A stretch of 41,022 nt of DNA from Lachnoanaerobaculum saburreum DSM 3986 (GCF_000185385.1 NZ_GL622296.1:2287438-2328459); one strand, 5' to 3'; shown: positions 9,094 to 17,956, counted from the first letter of the stretch. Numbers and translations: made by a program. The notes: a model not told the origin generated them from the letters alone.

Positions 9094-9719
9094 ACCTTTG
9101 CACTTGGGCATTCCTCTCTCAAAAAGCATATATCACATTTTTCTCTCCTTGCAATACATATAGTCCTTCCAAGTGTTATAAGATCTGTATTCCACAGTAT
9201 CCAATGATCCTTAGGCAAAATCTCCATCAGTTCAAACTCTATCTTTACCGGGTCTTCACTTTCTGTAAGTCCAAGTTTTTTTGTAATCCTCTTTACATGT
9301 GTATCTACAACAATACTTGGCATATCAAAGATATTTCCTCTTATAACATTGGCAGTCTTTCTCCCCACACCCGGCAAAGTCAAAAGACTGTCAAGATCAC
9401 TTGGTACTTCCCCGTTAAAATCCGAAAGCAACTTTCTCGCACAGGCTATCAAATTCTTTGCCTTATTGTGATAAAAGCCGATTGAATGAATATCTCTTTC
9501 CATCTCGACTATACTTGCAGAGGCAAATTTTTCCAAACTGTCATATTTTTTATACAGATCTCTTGTAACTATATTTACTCTTGCATCCGTACACTGTGCA
9601 CTGAGTATAGTGGCAAAAAGCAACTGCCAGGGAGTATTATACTCCAAATACATCTTTTTTTCTGTACCATATGCTTTATCAAGTTTATCTAATATATTTT
9701 GTAATCTACTGTCTGTCAT
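9090..9719 (-). CDS. nth: Endonuclease III
   Basis: This is a bifunctional DNA glycosylase/AP lyase of base-excision repair that removes oxidised pyrimidines. The protein has 209 residues, the normal length. Seen: the helix-hairpin-helix LPGVGRKTA with catalytic lysine K121, the catalytic aspartate D139 in VVDTHVKR, and the 4Fe-4S cluster cysteines C188, C195, C198 and C204 (spacing 6, 2, 5). The start overlaps the dCMP deaminase stop by four bases, and the stop overlaps the exonuclease start by four bases, so three genes are translationally coupled. Confidence 0.97.
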   Translation of the reverse strand: MTDSRLQNILDKLDKAYGTEKKMYLEYNTPWQLLFATILSAQCTDARVNIVTRDLYKKYDSLEKFASASIVEMERDIHSIGFYHNKAKNLIACARKLLSDFNGEVPSDLDSLLTLPGVGRKTANVIRGNIFDMPSIVVDTHVKRITKKLGLTESEDPVKIEFELMEILPKDHWILWNTDLITLGRTICIARREKCDICFLREECPSAKV

Positions 9720-10210
9720 ACTGTTATCTCTATTTTTCTGCCGCTTGGCTGATATTCATAGTACCTTACGCCTGCCGCATTTAACATCCTCTTGCTTGCT
9801 CTTACAGACGGACTGTCGGCATACTTGTCATCCTCATATATGATTGTCTTTATTCCCGCCTGTATTATAGCTTTTGCACATTCATTGCATGGAAAAAGTG
9901 TTACATATATCTTGCTGCCCTCAAGTGAACCGCCTCTATAGTTCAAAATGGCATTCAACTCGCTATGTGTAGAATACAGATACTTTGCATTGTAAGGGTC
10001 GCTGATTTCAAGGTCCTTCCCCCATGGAAACTCCTCATCTGAGCATCCCCTTGGAAAACCGTTGTAGCCCATAGAGAGTATCTTATTGTCCTCACTCACT
10101 ATACAGGCACCCACCTGTGTATTGGGATCCTTTGATCTTTTTGCACTAAGTTTTGCCACACCTATAAAATATTCATCCCAATTAATATAATCTTCTCTTT
10201 TTTCACTCAT
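9716..10210 (-). CDS. Deoxycytidylate (dCMP) deaminase
   Basis: This zinc enzyme converts dCMP to dUMP, feeding thymidylate synthesis. The protein has 164 residues. The zinc site is seen as H82-S83-E84 (HSE, with the proton-shuttling Glu) and PCNEC (C108, C111). Also present are the family hallmark DPNTQVGACIV and GYNGFPRG near the substrate pocket. The DEEFPWGKD insert before the HSE motif is usual for dCMP deaminases of the ComEB type rather than cytidine deaminases. The start follows AGGTG and lies seven bases after the Sua5 stop. Its end overlaps nth. Confidence 0.95.
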   Translation of the reverse strand: MSEKREDYINWDEYFIGVAKLSAKRSKDPNTQVGACIVSEDNKILSMGYNGFPRGCSDEEFPWGKDLEISDPYNAKYLYSTHSELNAILNYRGGSLEGSKIYVTLFPCNECAKAIIQAGIKTIIYEDDKYADSPSVRASKRMLNAAGVRYYEYQPSGRKIEITV

Positions 10211-10217
10211 AATTCAC

Positions 10218-11318
10218 CTATACATCTATTATTTCAAAGCCGGCAGCCTTCTTTAACCTGTTCATTATCGCTTTTCCTATACCTCTTTCATCAAAGGATT
10301 CTGAAAATATATACTCTACACCAAGTTCATCACATTTTCTAAGTATATCAAAAAGATTGTAAGCAATACTTTCAGGATTTTTACTGCTGCCCAGACTTAA
10401 AACCTTTATATTCGACTTTTCAGATGACACTGTATCAAACATATCCTTATGTTCATCCACCGTAAGTACTGCTGTAAGTCTGTCCGAATTTTGTATCTGT
10501 CCTTTCAGATACTTTGATACATCACTCTCATTTCCCCTTACAAGTTTCATATCAGCCTTTGGTGCATAGTGTTTATACTTCATACCGGGAGCCTTCGGTG
10601 CTTCATTGCCGGTAAGCAAATGCTCTATAGCCGGGTCTATATCCACTCTTTTACAGGTATTTTCAAGCATTTCCAATGTGACCGCACCGGGTCTTAGCAA
10701 TGTAGGTATATCGGATGTAAGGTCAATAATAGTTGACTCCACTCCAATTCCTACAGTACCGCCGTCTATTATCATATCTATTTTCCCATTCATATCTTCA
10801 AGGACATGTCTTGCCTTGGTAGGTGACGGTCTGCCTGAAGTATTTGCACTGGGTGCCGCTATAGGTACTCCCGACTCTTTTATAATAGCTCTTGCAATAT
10901 TGTTATCTGGGAGTCTTACAGCTACCGTATCAAGTCCGCCGCTTGTAGCATCCGGGACAATATTTCTTTTTTTCAAAACAACAGTCATAGGACCCGGCCA
11001 GTATTTTTTTGCAAGTGAATAGAAGATATCAGGTATGCATTCAGCTATATCATCCACCTCTCTTATCTCTGAAATATGTACAATCAAGGGATTATCACTT
11101 GGTCTGCCTTTGGCGACATATATTTTTTTTGCAGCCTCTTCCATAAATGCATCGGCACCCAGACCGTAGACTGTCTCTGTAGGAAATGCCACCAGTCCTC
11201 CCGACTTTATTATATCAGCTGCCAATCTTATATCTTCATCCTGATACAGTTTATCTATATCTTTATTATCTATTTTCCTTACAATAGTTTTTTTTATTTC
11301 AGTTTCTTTTGTTTCCAA
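10218..11318 (-). CDS. sua5: L-threonylcarbamoyladenylate synthase (Sua5 type)
   Basis: This enzyme makes threonylcarbamoyl-AMP from threonine, bicarbonate and ATP for t6A at position 37 of ANN-decoding tRNAs. The protein has 366 residues in two domains. The YrdC domain (about 25-215) shows VAFPTETVYGLGADA, KGRPSDNPLIVH, WPGPMT, VAVRLP, PIAAPSANTSGRPSPT and GVESTIIDL. The Sua5 linker APGMKYKHYAP (243-253) and a Rossmann-like C-terminal domain follow. It is thus the long Sua5 form, not short TsaC. The start is TTG at 11318, which abuts the stop of the upstream exonuclease gene, with GGGAG eight bases before it. Confidence 0.95.
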   Translation of the reverse strand: METKETEIKKTIVRKIDNKDIDKLYQDEDIRLAADIIKSGGLVAFPTETVYGLGADAFMEEAAKKIYVAKGRPSDNPLIVHISEIREVDDIAECIPDIFYSLAKKYWPGPMTVVLKKRNIVPDATSGGLDTVAVRLPDNNIARAIIKESGVPIAAPSANTSGRPSPTKARHVLEDMNGKIDMIIDGGTVGIGVESTIIDLTSDIPTLLRPGAVTLEMLENTCKRVDIDPAIEHLLTGNEAPKAPGMKYKHYAPKADMKLVRGNESDVSKYLKGQIQNSDRLTAVLTVDEHKDMFDTVSSEKSNIKVLSLGSSKNPESIAYNLFDILRKCDELGVEYIFSESFDERGIGKAIMNRLKKAAGFEIIDV

Positions 11319-12314
11319 TCAGATATCTCCCAAATTATTTAAACTCTTTCTTTTGCTCTTAATAAGTCGCTTTTTCCTGCTTTCTTCATACTTTTCTCTG
11401 ACCTCCTCAAATACGGCGGCATCCACTACCTTGGTAGTCTTTATCACATAATATTTGTCATCACTTTTTCTAACTCTAATCTTACCCTTCACATAGCCAT
11501 GCTCCGGGCAGATGCCGATACAATAGTAGTTTCTTTGATTTGTGGAAAACCATCTTATCTTTTTTTTCAACATCCTGTTGCATCTGTCACAGATAAGGTC
11601 GGAGTTATGCTTATCCGATATCGCCTCTTCCTTAGTATCAAATAATGTGGATACAAATTTTGAGTAGCCTGAAAAATGCAGGTAAATCTCTTCATCCGCA
11701 TTTCTCGGTACACGATAGTAATCAAGTGAATAATACTCACTTACAGAAAAAAAGTCCATCCTCTGCATTACCTTAACAGTATAGCAGGCATCATCAAAAG
11801 CATGATGAAACGGTCTTTCTACCTCAATATTCAGCATATTTACAGCTCTTTCAAGCGGTATCCTCTCCTGCTGTGCATTTTGAAACTTTATATTAAAGAG
11901 TTTTTGAAGATCATAATAAAAAAAAGGATACTCAAACTTATTTTCAACATTATAAAATTTCATATTTCTTTGAAGTTCTACAAGGTCAAGATTTCCCCAT
12001 GTACAAAGTATCTTTTTCTTTTGCTTGTTGTCCATCTCACAAAACTCAAAAAAATCATTGATTGCATCTACAAAGGGAACCCCCTTTTTCTTCAACTCCC
12101 AAATACCTATCTGTACCACCTCATGTACCTTAAAATGTATCTTCTTATATACTGTAGGTTTTATAACTCTGTGAAACTCATCCACTGTTTCAAGTCTTGA
12201 ATTAAGTTTTATTGCTCCTATTTCTATTATTTCAAAGGGAAGATCTTTATTACTGTGTTCTCTACCGTTCGGACTTTGATTCCATTCCAAATCCAGTACT
12301 ATATAATTATCCAT
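11319..12314 (-). CDS. DEDDh exonuclease-domain protein with C-terminal zinc ribbon
   Basis: The protein has 331 residues from the ATG at 12314 (ribosome site GGAAAGGTGG). A longer reading to 12338 would start inside the terminator hairpin. The exonuclease fold spans about 1-195: D8 and E10 in VLDLEWNQ, the middle acidic site TWGNLDLVEL, and HHAFDDACY near residue 180. Beyond it are a zinc-ribbon-like CDRC plus CIGIC pair and a highly basic tail (RKKRLIKSKRKS). KapD/ERI-type exonucleases have the same core. The substrate may be RNA or DNA. It is the first gene of the housekeeping run, just after the yajC terminator, so it depends on read-through or on a promoter I could not place. Confidence 0.85.
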   Translation of the reverse strand: MDNYIVLDLEWNQSPNGREHSNKDLPFEIIEIGAIKLNSRLETVDEFHRVIKPTVYKKIHFKVHEVVQIGIWELKKKGVPFVDAINDFFEFCEMDNKQKKKILCTWGNLDLVELQRNMKFYNVENKFEYPFFYYDLQKLFNIKFQNAQQERIPLERAVNMLNIEVERPFHHAFDDACYTVKVMQRMDFFSVSEYYSLDYYRVPRNADEEIYLHFSGYSKFVSTLFDTKEEAISDKHNSDLICDRCNRMLKKKIRWFSTNQRNYYCIGICPEHGYVKGKIRVRKSDDKYYVIKTTKVVDAAVFEEVREKYEESRKKRLIKSKRKSLNNLGDI

Positions 12315-12326
12315 ATCCACCTTTCC

Positions 12327-12352
12327 AAAAAAGCACATCCGAAGATGTGCTT
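12327..12352 (-). terminator. TTCG-loop terminator after yajC
   Basis: On the minus strand AAGCACATC pairs perfectly with GATGTGCTT around a TTCG tetraloop, followed directly by a T-run. It starts six bases past the yajC stop and ends about 13 bases before the next start codon (12314). It closes the scfA-scfB-secDF-tgt-yajC transcript. Confidence 0.9.
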
Positions 12353-12357
12353 AGATT

Positions 12358-12663
12358 TTACTCGCTTTTCTCATTTTTTATAATAGCGTCTTTTCTCATA
12401 GGAATACGACAATTCTTGTTATTGCCGAACTCTACTATCACAGTATCATCTGTAATATCTATCAAGACACCATAAAAACCTGCTGAAGTCTCTACAGTAT
12501 CACCTACCTCAAGACTTGCAAAAAGTTCAGCTTGTTTAGCCTTCTCCTTCTTATTAGGTCTATAAGCCATAAAGTAAAAAATTGCTGCAATGAACACAAC
12601 ATACATCGCAAAAGCACCTACTCCAAAACCTCCACCTGCATTTGCTGCCGCTAAAATATTCAT
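12358..12663 (-). CDS. yajC: Preprotein translocase subunit YajC
   Basis: The protein has 101 residues. It begins with a short Ala/Gly-rich N-terminus, then one membrane helix (about 17-33), the hallmark FYFMAYRPNKKE, and a small cytoplasmic beta domain (SLEVGDTVETSAGFYGVL, then VIVEFG). YajC joins SecDF beside SecYEG. The gene lies 11 bases after tgt and near fused secDF, the usual tgt/yajC/secDF neighbourhood although in reverse order to Escherichia coli. It is the last gene of the operon. Confidence 0.95.
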   Translation of the reverse strand: MNILAAANAGGGFGVGAFAMYVVFIAAIFYFMAYRPNKKEKAKQAELFASLEVGDTVETSAGFYGVLIDITDDTVIVEFGNNKNCRIPMRKDAIIKNEKSE

Positions 12664-12674
12664 AATTCTCCTCT

Positions 12675-13805
12675 TTAACCCTCAAGCATTGTTCTTATTT
12701 TATTATTTTTATATTCTGTATATCTGCCTTCGCGTATAGCTGTGCGAATCTCACTCATCATTGTATTATAGAAATAAAGATTGTGCAATACACAAAGACG
12801 CATACCAAGCATTTCATTTGCTTTCAAAAGATGCCTGATATAACCTCTTGAATAGGATCTGCAAGCAGGACAAGTGCATCCCTCTTCTATAGGTCTCTTA
12901 TCCAACTCAAACTTCTTATTAAAAAGATTTAACTTTCCATGATTTGTGTATACATGTCCATGTCTGCCGTTTCTGCTCGGATACACACAGTCAAAGAAGT
13001 CCACTCCTCTGTCTACCGCCTCAAGTATATTTATGGGAGTACCTACCCCCATAAGATATGTCGGCTTATTCTGCGGCAGATGTTCTACAGTCACATCCAA
13101 GATATGATACATCTCTTCATGACTCTCACCTACCGCCAGACCGCCTATTGCATAGCCGTCAAGATTCATCTCACTTATATCTTTTGCATGTGAGATTCTG
13201 ATATCATCAATTATTCCGCCCTGATTGATAGCAAACAGCAACTGTTCTTTGTTGACAGTGTCCTCTAAAGAATTCAGTCTGTCCATCTCAGTCTTACATC
13301 TTTGCAACCATCTTGTAGTACGAGCCACTGAAGTCTCTATGTATTTTCTTTCGGCAAGTGCCGGAGGACATTCATCAAATGCCATAGCTATAGTGGAACC
13401 CAGGTTTGACTGTATCTGCATACTCTCCTCAGGACCCATAAAGATTTTTCTGCCGTCTATATGTGAATTGAAGTTTACTCCCTCTTCCTTTATCTTCCTT
13501 AGCTTTGCAAGTGAAAACACCTGAAAACCGCCTGAGTCGGTAAGAATCGGCCTGTCCCAGTGCATAAACTCATGCAAACCGCCAAATTCCTTAATAAGCT
13601 TATCACCTGTTCTTACATGCAGGTGATAAGTATTTGAAAGCTCCACCTGACAACCTATTTCCTTCAGGTCATCAGTGGATACGGCACCTTTTATAGCCGC
13701 TACAGTACCTACATTCATAAAGAGCGGAGTCTCTACTGTACCATGTACAGTCTCCATAGTGGCACTTTTAGCTTTTTTATCAAAAGCCTTTATTTCATAT
13801 TTCAT
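12675..13805 (-). CDS. tgt: tRNA-guanine transglycosylase
   Basis: This enzyme exchanges guanine-34 in GUN-anticodon tRNAs for the queuosine precursor (preQ1 in most bacteria). The protein has 376 residues, the usual length. Seen: D90 in LTDSGGFQVFS, the substrate-binding INQGGI and GYAIGGLAVGE, GVDFFDCVYPSRNGRHG with the catalytic aspartate, and the zinc site C310, C312, C315 and H341. The SR instead of TR in YPSRNGR is a common variant. It lies seven bases after secDF. Confidence 0.97.
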   Translation of the reverse strand: MKYEIKAFDKKAKSATMETVHGTVETPLFMNVGTVAAIKGAVSTDDLKEIGCQVELSNTYHLHVRTGDKLIKEFGGLHEFMHWDRPILTDSGGFQVFSLAKLRKIKEEGVNFNSHIDGRKIFMGPEESMQIQSNLGSTIAMAFDECPPALAERKYIETSVARTTRWLQRCKTEMDRLNSLEDTVNKEQLLFAINQGGIIDDIRISHAKDISEMNLDGYAIGGLAVGESHEEMYHILDVTVEHLPQNKPTYLMGVGTPINILEAVDRGVDFFDCVYPSRNGRHGHVYTNHGKLNLFNKKFELDKRPIEEGCTCPACRSYSRGYIRHLLKANEMLGMRLCVLHNLYFYNTMMSEIRTAIREGRYTEYKNNKIRTMLEG

Positions 13806-13812
13806 AAAATAC

Positions 13813-16281
13813 CTAAACTACAGCACCGTTGCTGTCTTTATTTATCTCGACTTTTTTAGTCTTTTTCTTTTTCTTGGCATTCTCCGCCTTCTTCTCCTCT
13901 ATCTTCTTATCAAACTTATTGCTTAACAGATACCAGAAGACGCTTGATAAAAATACTGAAGAATATGTACCTGCCACTATTCCGACCATTATCGGCAATG
14001 CAAACTCTCTGATAGAAGGAACTCCCATCAAGAAGAGTATGAAGATAGTTATAAATGTGGTAAGTGAAGAATAAATACTTCTTGTAAGTGTCTCTGTAAC
14101 ACTCTTATTGATAAGCTCTTCCTTGGCAGTAGACTTTGATAATATTGCCTTATTCTCTCTTATTCTGTCAAATATAACTATTGTTGCATTTATTGAATAT
14201 CCGAGGATTGTAAGTATACAAGCTATAAATGTAGAACCTACACTCCAACGGAATATTGCATAACAAGATATAACTATAAATACATCATGCAAAAGTGCAA
14301 GTATTGAGCCTGCTGCAAAACTGAAGTCTCTAAATCTTATCCAAATATAGATAAGCATCAAAATTGTTGCAAGCACAGTTGCCACTACCGCATCTTTTTT
14401 CATCTCCGAACTTACAGCACCCGATATAGATTCCGCAGTAATCTTTTCCGCATCCACACCGAACTTATCTGCAAGTGCCTTATTTAACTTCTCTCTTTCA
14501 TCAAGTGAAAGTGACCTTGTCTTTATAATTACCTGATTTGTACCCTGTACTTTCTGAGTCTGAGTTCCCGCCTCACCGGTTACAGATTCCACTACAGGCA
14601 CAATTTCTTTTGAAATCTCTTCAAGGCTGTAGTCCTTATTGAATGTAACATTGGTTGAGGTACCGCCCTTAAAGTCAAGTCCGTAGTTAAAGAAGCCTCC
14701 AATCTGAGACTTGTTAACTCCTGCAAATATCACACCTATTATAAGTACGACCGCCGCAACGCTGAGAGTGATTTTTCTCATTCCTACAAAGTTTATAGAC
14801 TCTCTGTCAGGTTTCTTTCCGTAGAACTTTACATCATCAAGACCTACATTATAGAATGCCTTAAGTATAAACTTTGTAACAAAGAGTGCGGTAAACATTG
14901 ACAGGATAATACCAAGTGCCAGTGTTTGTGCAAATCCCTTTACCGTACCTGAACCGCGTACATAAAGTACCGCAGCAGCTATAAGTGTTGTCACATTTCC
15001 GTCAATAATAGCCGAAAGTGCCTTTTTAAATCCTGAATTGATAGACTCATATACACTCTTTCCAAGTGCAATTTCTTCTTTTATTCTGGTGAAAATGATG
15101 ACATTCGCATCCACCGCCATACCTATTGAAAGTATGATACCCGCTATACCCGGAAGCGTCAATGTAATCTCAAATGCCGACAATAAAAGAATTTCAAGTA
15201 TGATATAAAGTGCAAGTGCAATTACTGATGCCGCACCCGGAAGTAGGAATGCTCCTATCATAAATGCCGCCAAAACTACAAATCCTACCACAGCCGCCTT
15301 CATACTTGTAGATATGGCTGTCTGTCCGAGCTTGGCTCCCACAACATTGCTTCTAAGCTCTTCAAGTTCAAGTGAAAGTGAACCTATACGAATAGTAGAT
15401 GCAAGATTTTTTGCTTCATCATATGAAGTCATACCTGTAATCTGTGCATTACCGCCTGTAATAGCGGTCTGAACCGTAGGATTTGAATACACTACATTAT
15501 CATATATTATTGCAATTCTCTGACCGATAAGCTTTGCTGTTGCTTCTGCAAACGCCTTTGAGCCTTCATCTGTAAATGTAAGTGATACCACATACTCACT
15601 CTTACCGTTATTATCTATAATACCGGCCTTGGCTGTTGCCACCTGGTCACCTGTAAGCACTGTTTGTCCCTGCGGATCTACAAACAGCAAAGAACCCGGC
15701 TTTCCAAGTTCATCCAATATTGCATTGGCATCCGATACACCCGGAATATCGATATTTATTCTGTTTCCGCCTTCTCTGTAAACCTCAGCCTCTGTTGAAT
15801 AGTTCTGAACTCTTTGCTGTAATTTATAGATAGTATCAGCCATGTCCTCATCTGACGGATTTTGCTGTACTGTTTGATAAGTGATACTTACACCGCCCGC
15901 CAAATCAAGTCCAAGCTTTATCTTTCCCATACCGAACTTGGAGGATTTGCCGTTCTCATCCTTTTTTTCATCAGCACTTTCAGGCTCTTTGCCGGGCTCG
16001 GCTTGAGAACTTTCACCACTTTGTGAACTCTCATTATTTGCCTTACTTTTATCAGCTGACGAGTTTTCCGAGGCTTTAGTACTCTCACCATTTGAAGTAC
16101 TTTCTCCCGATACGGAAGACTCTGCACTTGTTATAGTAGTTTCTTCGGCAGTATGTGTCACTTTAGTTACATTACTGTGTTTGCCACCTTGCAAAACATT
16201 GAAGGCAAGGAACCCTAAAAATACCATTACCACAATTGTGATAAAAAGAGAGGTTAAGCCCTTTTGCTTATTGTCCTTCAT
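13813..16281 (-). CDS. secDF: Fused protein-export protein SecDF with a low-complexity insert
   Basis: The protein has 822 residues. The SecD half carries TM1 (about 10-28), the D1 motif LGLDLAGG (123-130), a periplasm-side P1 domain and five further helices. The SecF half starts around residue 510 and has YGLDFKGGTS and the GYSINATIVIFDRIRE segment. The paired SecD segment GMAVDANVIIFTRIKEE is also present. SecDF uses the proton gradient to pull translocating proteins out. Residues about 38-116 are an unusual Ser/Glu/Asn/Lys-rich stretch between TM1 and the first conserved motif, facing outside; normally this distance is a few residues. The C-terminus is very basic. It lies 14 bases after scfB and 7 before tgt. 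Confidence 0.96.
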   Translation of the reverse strand: MKDNKQKGLTSLFITIVVMVFLGFLAFNVLQGGKHSNVTKVTHTAEETTITSAESSVSGESTSNGESTKASENSSADKSKANNESSQSGESSQAEPGKEPESADEKKDENGKSSKFGMGKIKLGLDLAGGVSITYQTVQQNPSDEDMADTIYKLQQRVQNYSTEAEVYREGGNRINIDIPGVSDANAILDELGKPGSLLFVDPQGQTVLTGDQVATAKAGIIDNNGKSEYVVSLTFTDEGSKAFAEATAKLIGQRIAIIYDNVVYSNPTVQTAITGGNAQITGMTSYDEAKNLASTIRIGSLSLELEELRSNVVGAKLGQTAISTSMKAAVVGFVVLAAFMIGAFLLPGAASVIALALYIILEILLLSAFEITLTLPGIAGIILSIGMAVDANVIIFTRIKEEIALGKSVYESINSGFKKALSAIIDGNVTTLIAAAVLYVRGSGTVKGFAQTLALGIILSMFTALFVTKFILKAFYNVGLDDVKFYGKKPDRESINFVGMRKITLSVAAVVLIIGVIFAGVNKSQIGGFFNYGLDFKGGTSTNVTFNKDYSLEEISKEIVPVVESVTGEAGTQTQKVQGTNQVIIKTRSLSLDEREKLNKALADKFGVDAEKITAESISGAVSSEMKKDAVVATVLATILMLIYIWIRFRDFSFAAGSILALLHDVFIVISCYAIFRWSVGSTFIACILTILGYSINATIVIFDRIRENKAILSKSTAKEELINKSVTETLTRSIYSSLTTFITIFILFLMGVPSIREFALPIMVGIVAGTYSSVFLSSVFWYLLSNKFDKKIEEKKAENAKKKKKTKKVEINKDSNGAVV

Positions 16282-16295
16282 TATCTTCTCCTATT

Positions 16296-17687
16296 TTACC
16301 CAGCTAACGCTGCTTTTATCATTATTGCACACTCAATTCTCTTTTTTTGAAGTTCGCAACCGATATCATAAGTATCTGTAATGGAGCCATGGAAACTGTA
16401 TGAATTTGCAGCACAGCCGCCACTACAATAAAATCTTGCATAGCAATCCTTACACTTGGGTTTAGCATAAACATTGCATAGCTTAAACTCATTACTAATG
16501 TCTTTTCTCTTTAAGCCGTCAAATACATTTCCGAGTAAGAATTCATCCTTACCCACAAATTGATGACATGGATATAAATCTCCCCAAGGTGTTACCGCCA
16601 GGTACTCCGTTCCTGAGCCGCAACCTGAAAGTCTTTTTGCAACACATGGTCCTTGAGTCAAATCTATATTGAAGTGGAAGAAATTAAAACCTCTTCCCTC
16701 CTTCTTTCTCTTGATATACTCTACTGCAAGCTTATCATATTCTTTCATAATCTTCGGAATATCTTCCGCTCTGATAGCGTAGGCTTCGCTCTCCTCGCCT
16801 ACTACAGGCTCCATGCTTGTCTGCTTAAAACCGAGGTCTGCAAAATGAAGTACATCTTTTGAAAACTCCAAATTATTTCTTGTAAATGTACCCCTTATAT
16901 AATAGTCCTTGGTTCCTCTGCTCTTTGCAAACTTTACAAACTTCGGAACTATTGTATCATAGCTGCCCTTGCCGCCTCTGGTCGGACGCATAATATCATT
17001 TACTTCTTTTCTGCCGTCAAGGCTTAGTACTACATTTGACATCTCTTTATTGCAAAATTCCATAATTTCGTCATTAAGCAACATACCGTTAGTAGTTATT
17101 GTAAATCTGAATTTCTTATTGTTCGGCTCTTCAAGGCTTCTTCCGTACTTTACAAGTTCCTTTACAACCTGCCAGTTCATAAGCGGCTCACCGCCAAAAA
17201 AATCCACTTCCAAATTCTTTCTGTTGCCGGAGTTTGCAACAAGAAAATCAAGTGCCCTCTTGCCGATATCAAAACTCATCAAAGCTCTCCTGCCATGGTA
17301 CTCGCCCTCTTGTGCAAAGCAGTACTTACATGCAAGATTGCAATCATGAGCAATATGCAGACAGAGTGCCTTTACTACAGTCTCTCTCTTTTTGAAATCA
17401 TTAATATACAGCTCATAGGTATCCTTTGTATAGAGTTCTTCAGCATCTATAAGCTCCTGTATATCGGATATGGCTTCATCTATTTCTTTATCGCTATATT
17501 TGCTCTTTAAAGATGAGCTTATCTGTGACTTTATTTTATCATCCAGTTTTACAGGTGCTTCTATTTCACCGATAAGCTTCTCTCCGACAGCCATTGCATC
17601 ATACATCAGCTCATCAACTACATGAACCGAGCCTGAATTGACATCTAATACTATATTATATCCGTTATTCTTATACTGGTGTAACAA
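16296..17687 (-). CDS. scfB: SCIFF ranthipeptide maturase (radical SAM/SPASM)
   Basis: This enzyme uses radical S-adenosylmethionine chemistry to form a cysteine-to-alpha-carbon thioether in the SCIFF peptide. I prefer the TTG at 17687 (463 residues, AAAGAGGG just upstream, and the family's usual HQYKNNGYNIVLD opening) over the TTG at 17714, which has no ribosome site. Numbered from 17687: an N-terminal peptide-binding (RRE-like) part (1-100), the radical SAM cluster C116-C120-C123 (CNLACKYC), FGGEP, and the SPASM/twitch auxiliary-cluster cysteines C348, C356, C374, C404, C412, C415, C421, C425 and C444, all present. Homologues include CteB of Clostridium thermocellum. The substrate gene scfA lies 91 bases upstream and secDF is downstream. 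Confidence 0.96.
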   Translation of the reverse strand: MLHQYKNNGYNIVLDVNSGSVHVVDELMYDAMAVGEKLIGEIEAPVKLDDKIKSQISSSLKSKYSDKEIDEAISDIQELIDAEELYTKDTYELYINDFKKRETVVKALCLHIAHDCNLACKYCFAQEGEYHGRRALMSFDIGKRALDFLVANSGNRKNLEVDFFGGEPLMNWQVVKELVKYGRSLEEPNNKKFRFTITTNGMLLNDEIMEFCNKEMSNVVLSLDGRKEVNDIMRPTRGGKGSYDTIVPKFVKFAKSRGTKDYYIRGTFTRNNLEFSKDVLHFADLGFKQTSMEPVVGEESEAYAIRAEDIPKIMKEYDKLAVEYIKRKKEGRGFNFFHFNIDLTQGPCVAKRLSGCGSGTEYLAVTPWGDLYPCHQFVGKDEFLLGNVFDGLKRKDISNEFKLCNVYAKPKCKDCYARFYCSGGCAANSYSFHGSITDTYDIGCELQKKRIECAIMIKAALAG

Positions 17688-17730
17688 ATTATCCCTCTTT
17701 CTATTATAAAGCAACTAGCACAACACGAAA

Positions 17731-17766
17731 ATCCCCCTTAACAGTCAACGACCGCAAAGGGGGTTT
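17731..17766 (-). terminator. Attenuator-like hairpin between scfA and scfB
   Basis: On the minus strand CCCCCTT and AAGGGGG pair (7 bp, mostly G-C) around a 17-base loop that can itself pair GTC with GAC, followed by ATTTTCG. It starts 12 bases after the scfA stop. The T-run is short, so it looks like a partial terminator that would leave more scfA than scfB message, or a 3' stabiliser of the peptide message. Confidence 0.65.
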
Positions 17767-17778
17767 GATACAAGCGTC

Positions 17779-17925
17779 TTATCTGTTAGGGTTTTCGCAG
17801 CCCTGGTTTCCAACTGTACAAGATGTCTTGCAAGCTGACTGACAAGAAGTCTGGCACTCACCACAACCACCACGCTTTAGGCTCTCTTTAAGAGTTTTTT
17901 CATTTAATGTAACAACATGCTTCAT
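17779..17925 (-). CDS. scfA: Six-cysteine ranthipeptide precursor (SCIFF)
   Basis: The ORF encodes 48 residues. It begins MKHVVTLNEKTLKESLKRGG and continues CGECQTSCQSACKTSCTV, then GNQGCENPNR. The six cysteines are at 21, 24, 28, 32, 36 and 43, the pattern that names the family (six cysteines in forty-five). The basic N-terminal half is the leader. In homologues a thioether between Cys32 and Thr37 has been reported; both residues are present here at the same positions. The start is fixed by a strong AGAAGGAG site seven bases upstream (17940-17933). It has its own promoter and is followed by the maturase. The mature product's role is unknown, though work in clostridia links ranthipeptides to population-level regulation. 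Confidence 0.96.
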   Translation of the reverse strand: MKHVVTLNEKTLKESLKRGGCGECQTSCQSACKTSCTVGNQGCENPNR

Positions 17926-17941
17926 AAACATTCTCCTTCTA

Positions 17942-17956
17942 TGTCGATATACGACA
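17942..17956 (-). other. Small hairpin in the scfA leader
   Basis: TGTCG pairs with CGACA around TATAT in the 5' untranslated region, just before the ribosome site. It is only five base pairs and may be chance or an mRNA stabiliser. Confidence 0.3.

Noticed and set aside
12315-12338. Earlier start for the first DEDDh exonuclease
   Set aside because: It lies inside the terminator hairpin after yajC; the ATG at 12314 has the ribosome site.
17688-17714. Earlier TTG start for the SCIFF maturase
   Set aside because: No ribosome site precedes it, whereas AAAGAGGG precedes the TTG at 17687, which also gives the family's usual N-terminus.
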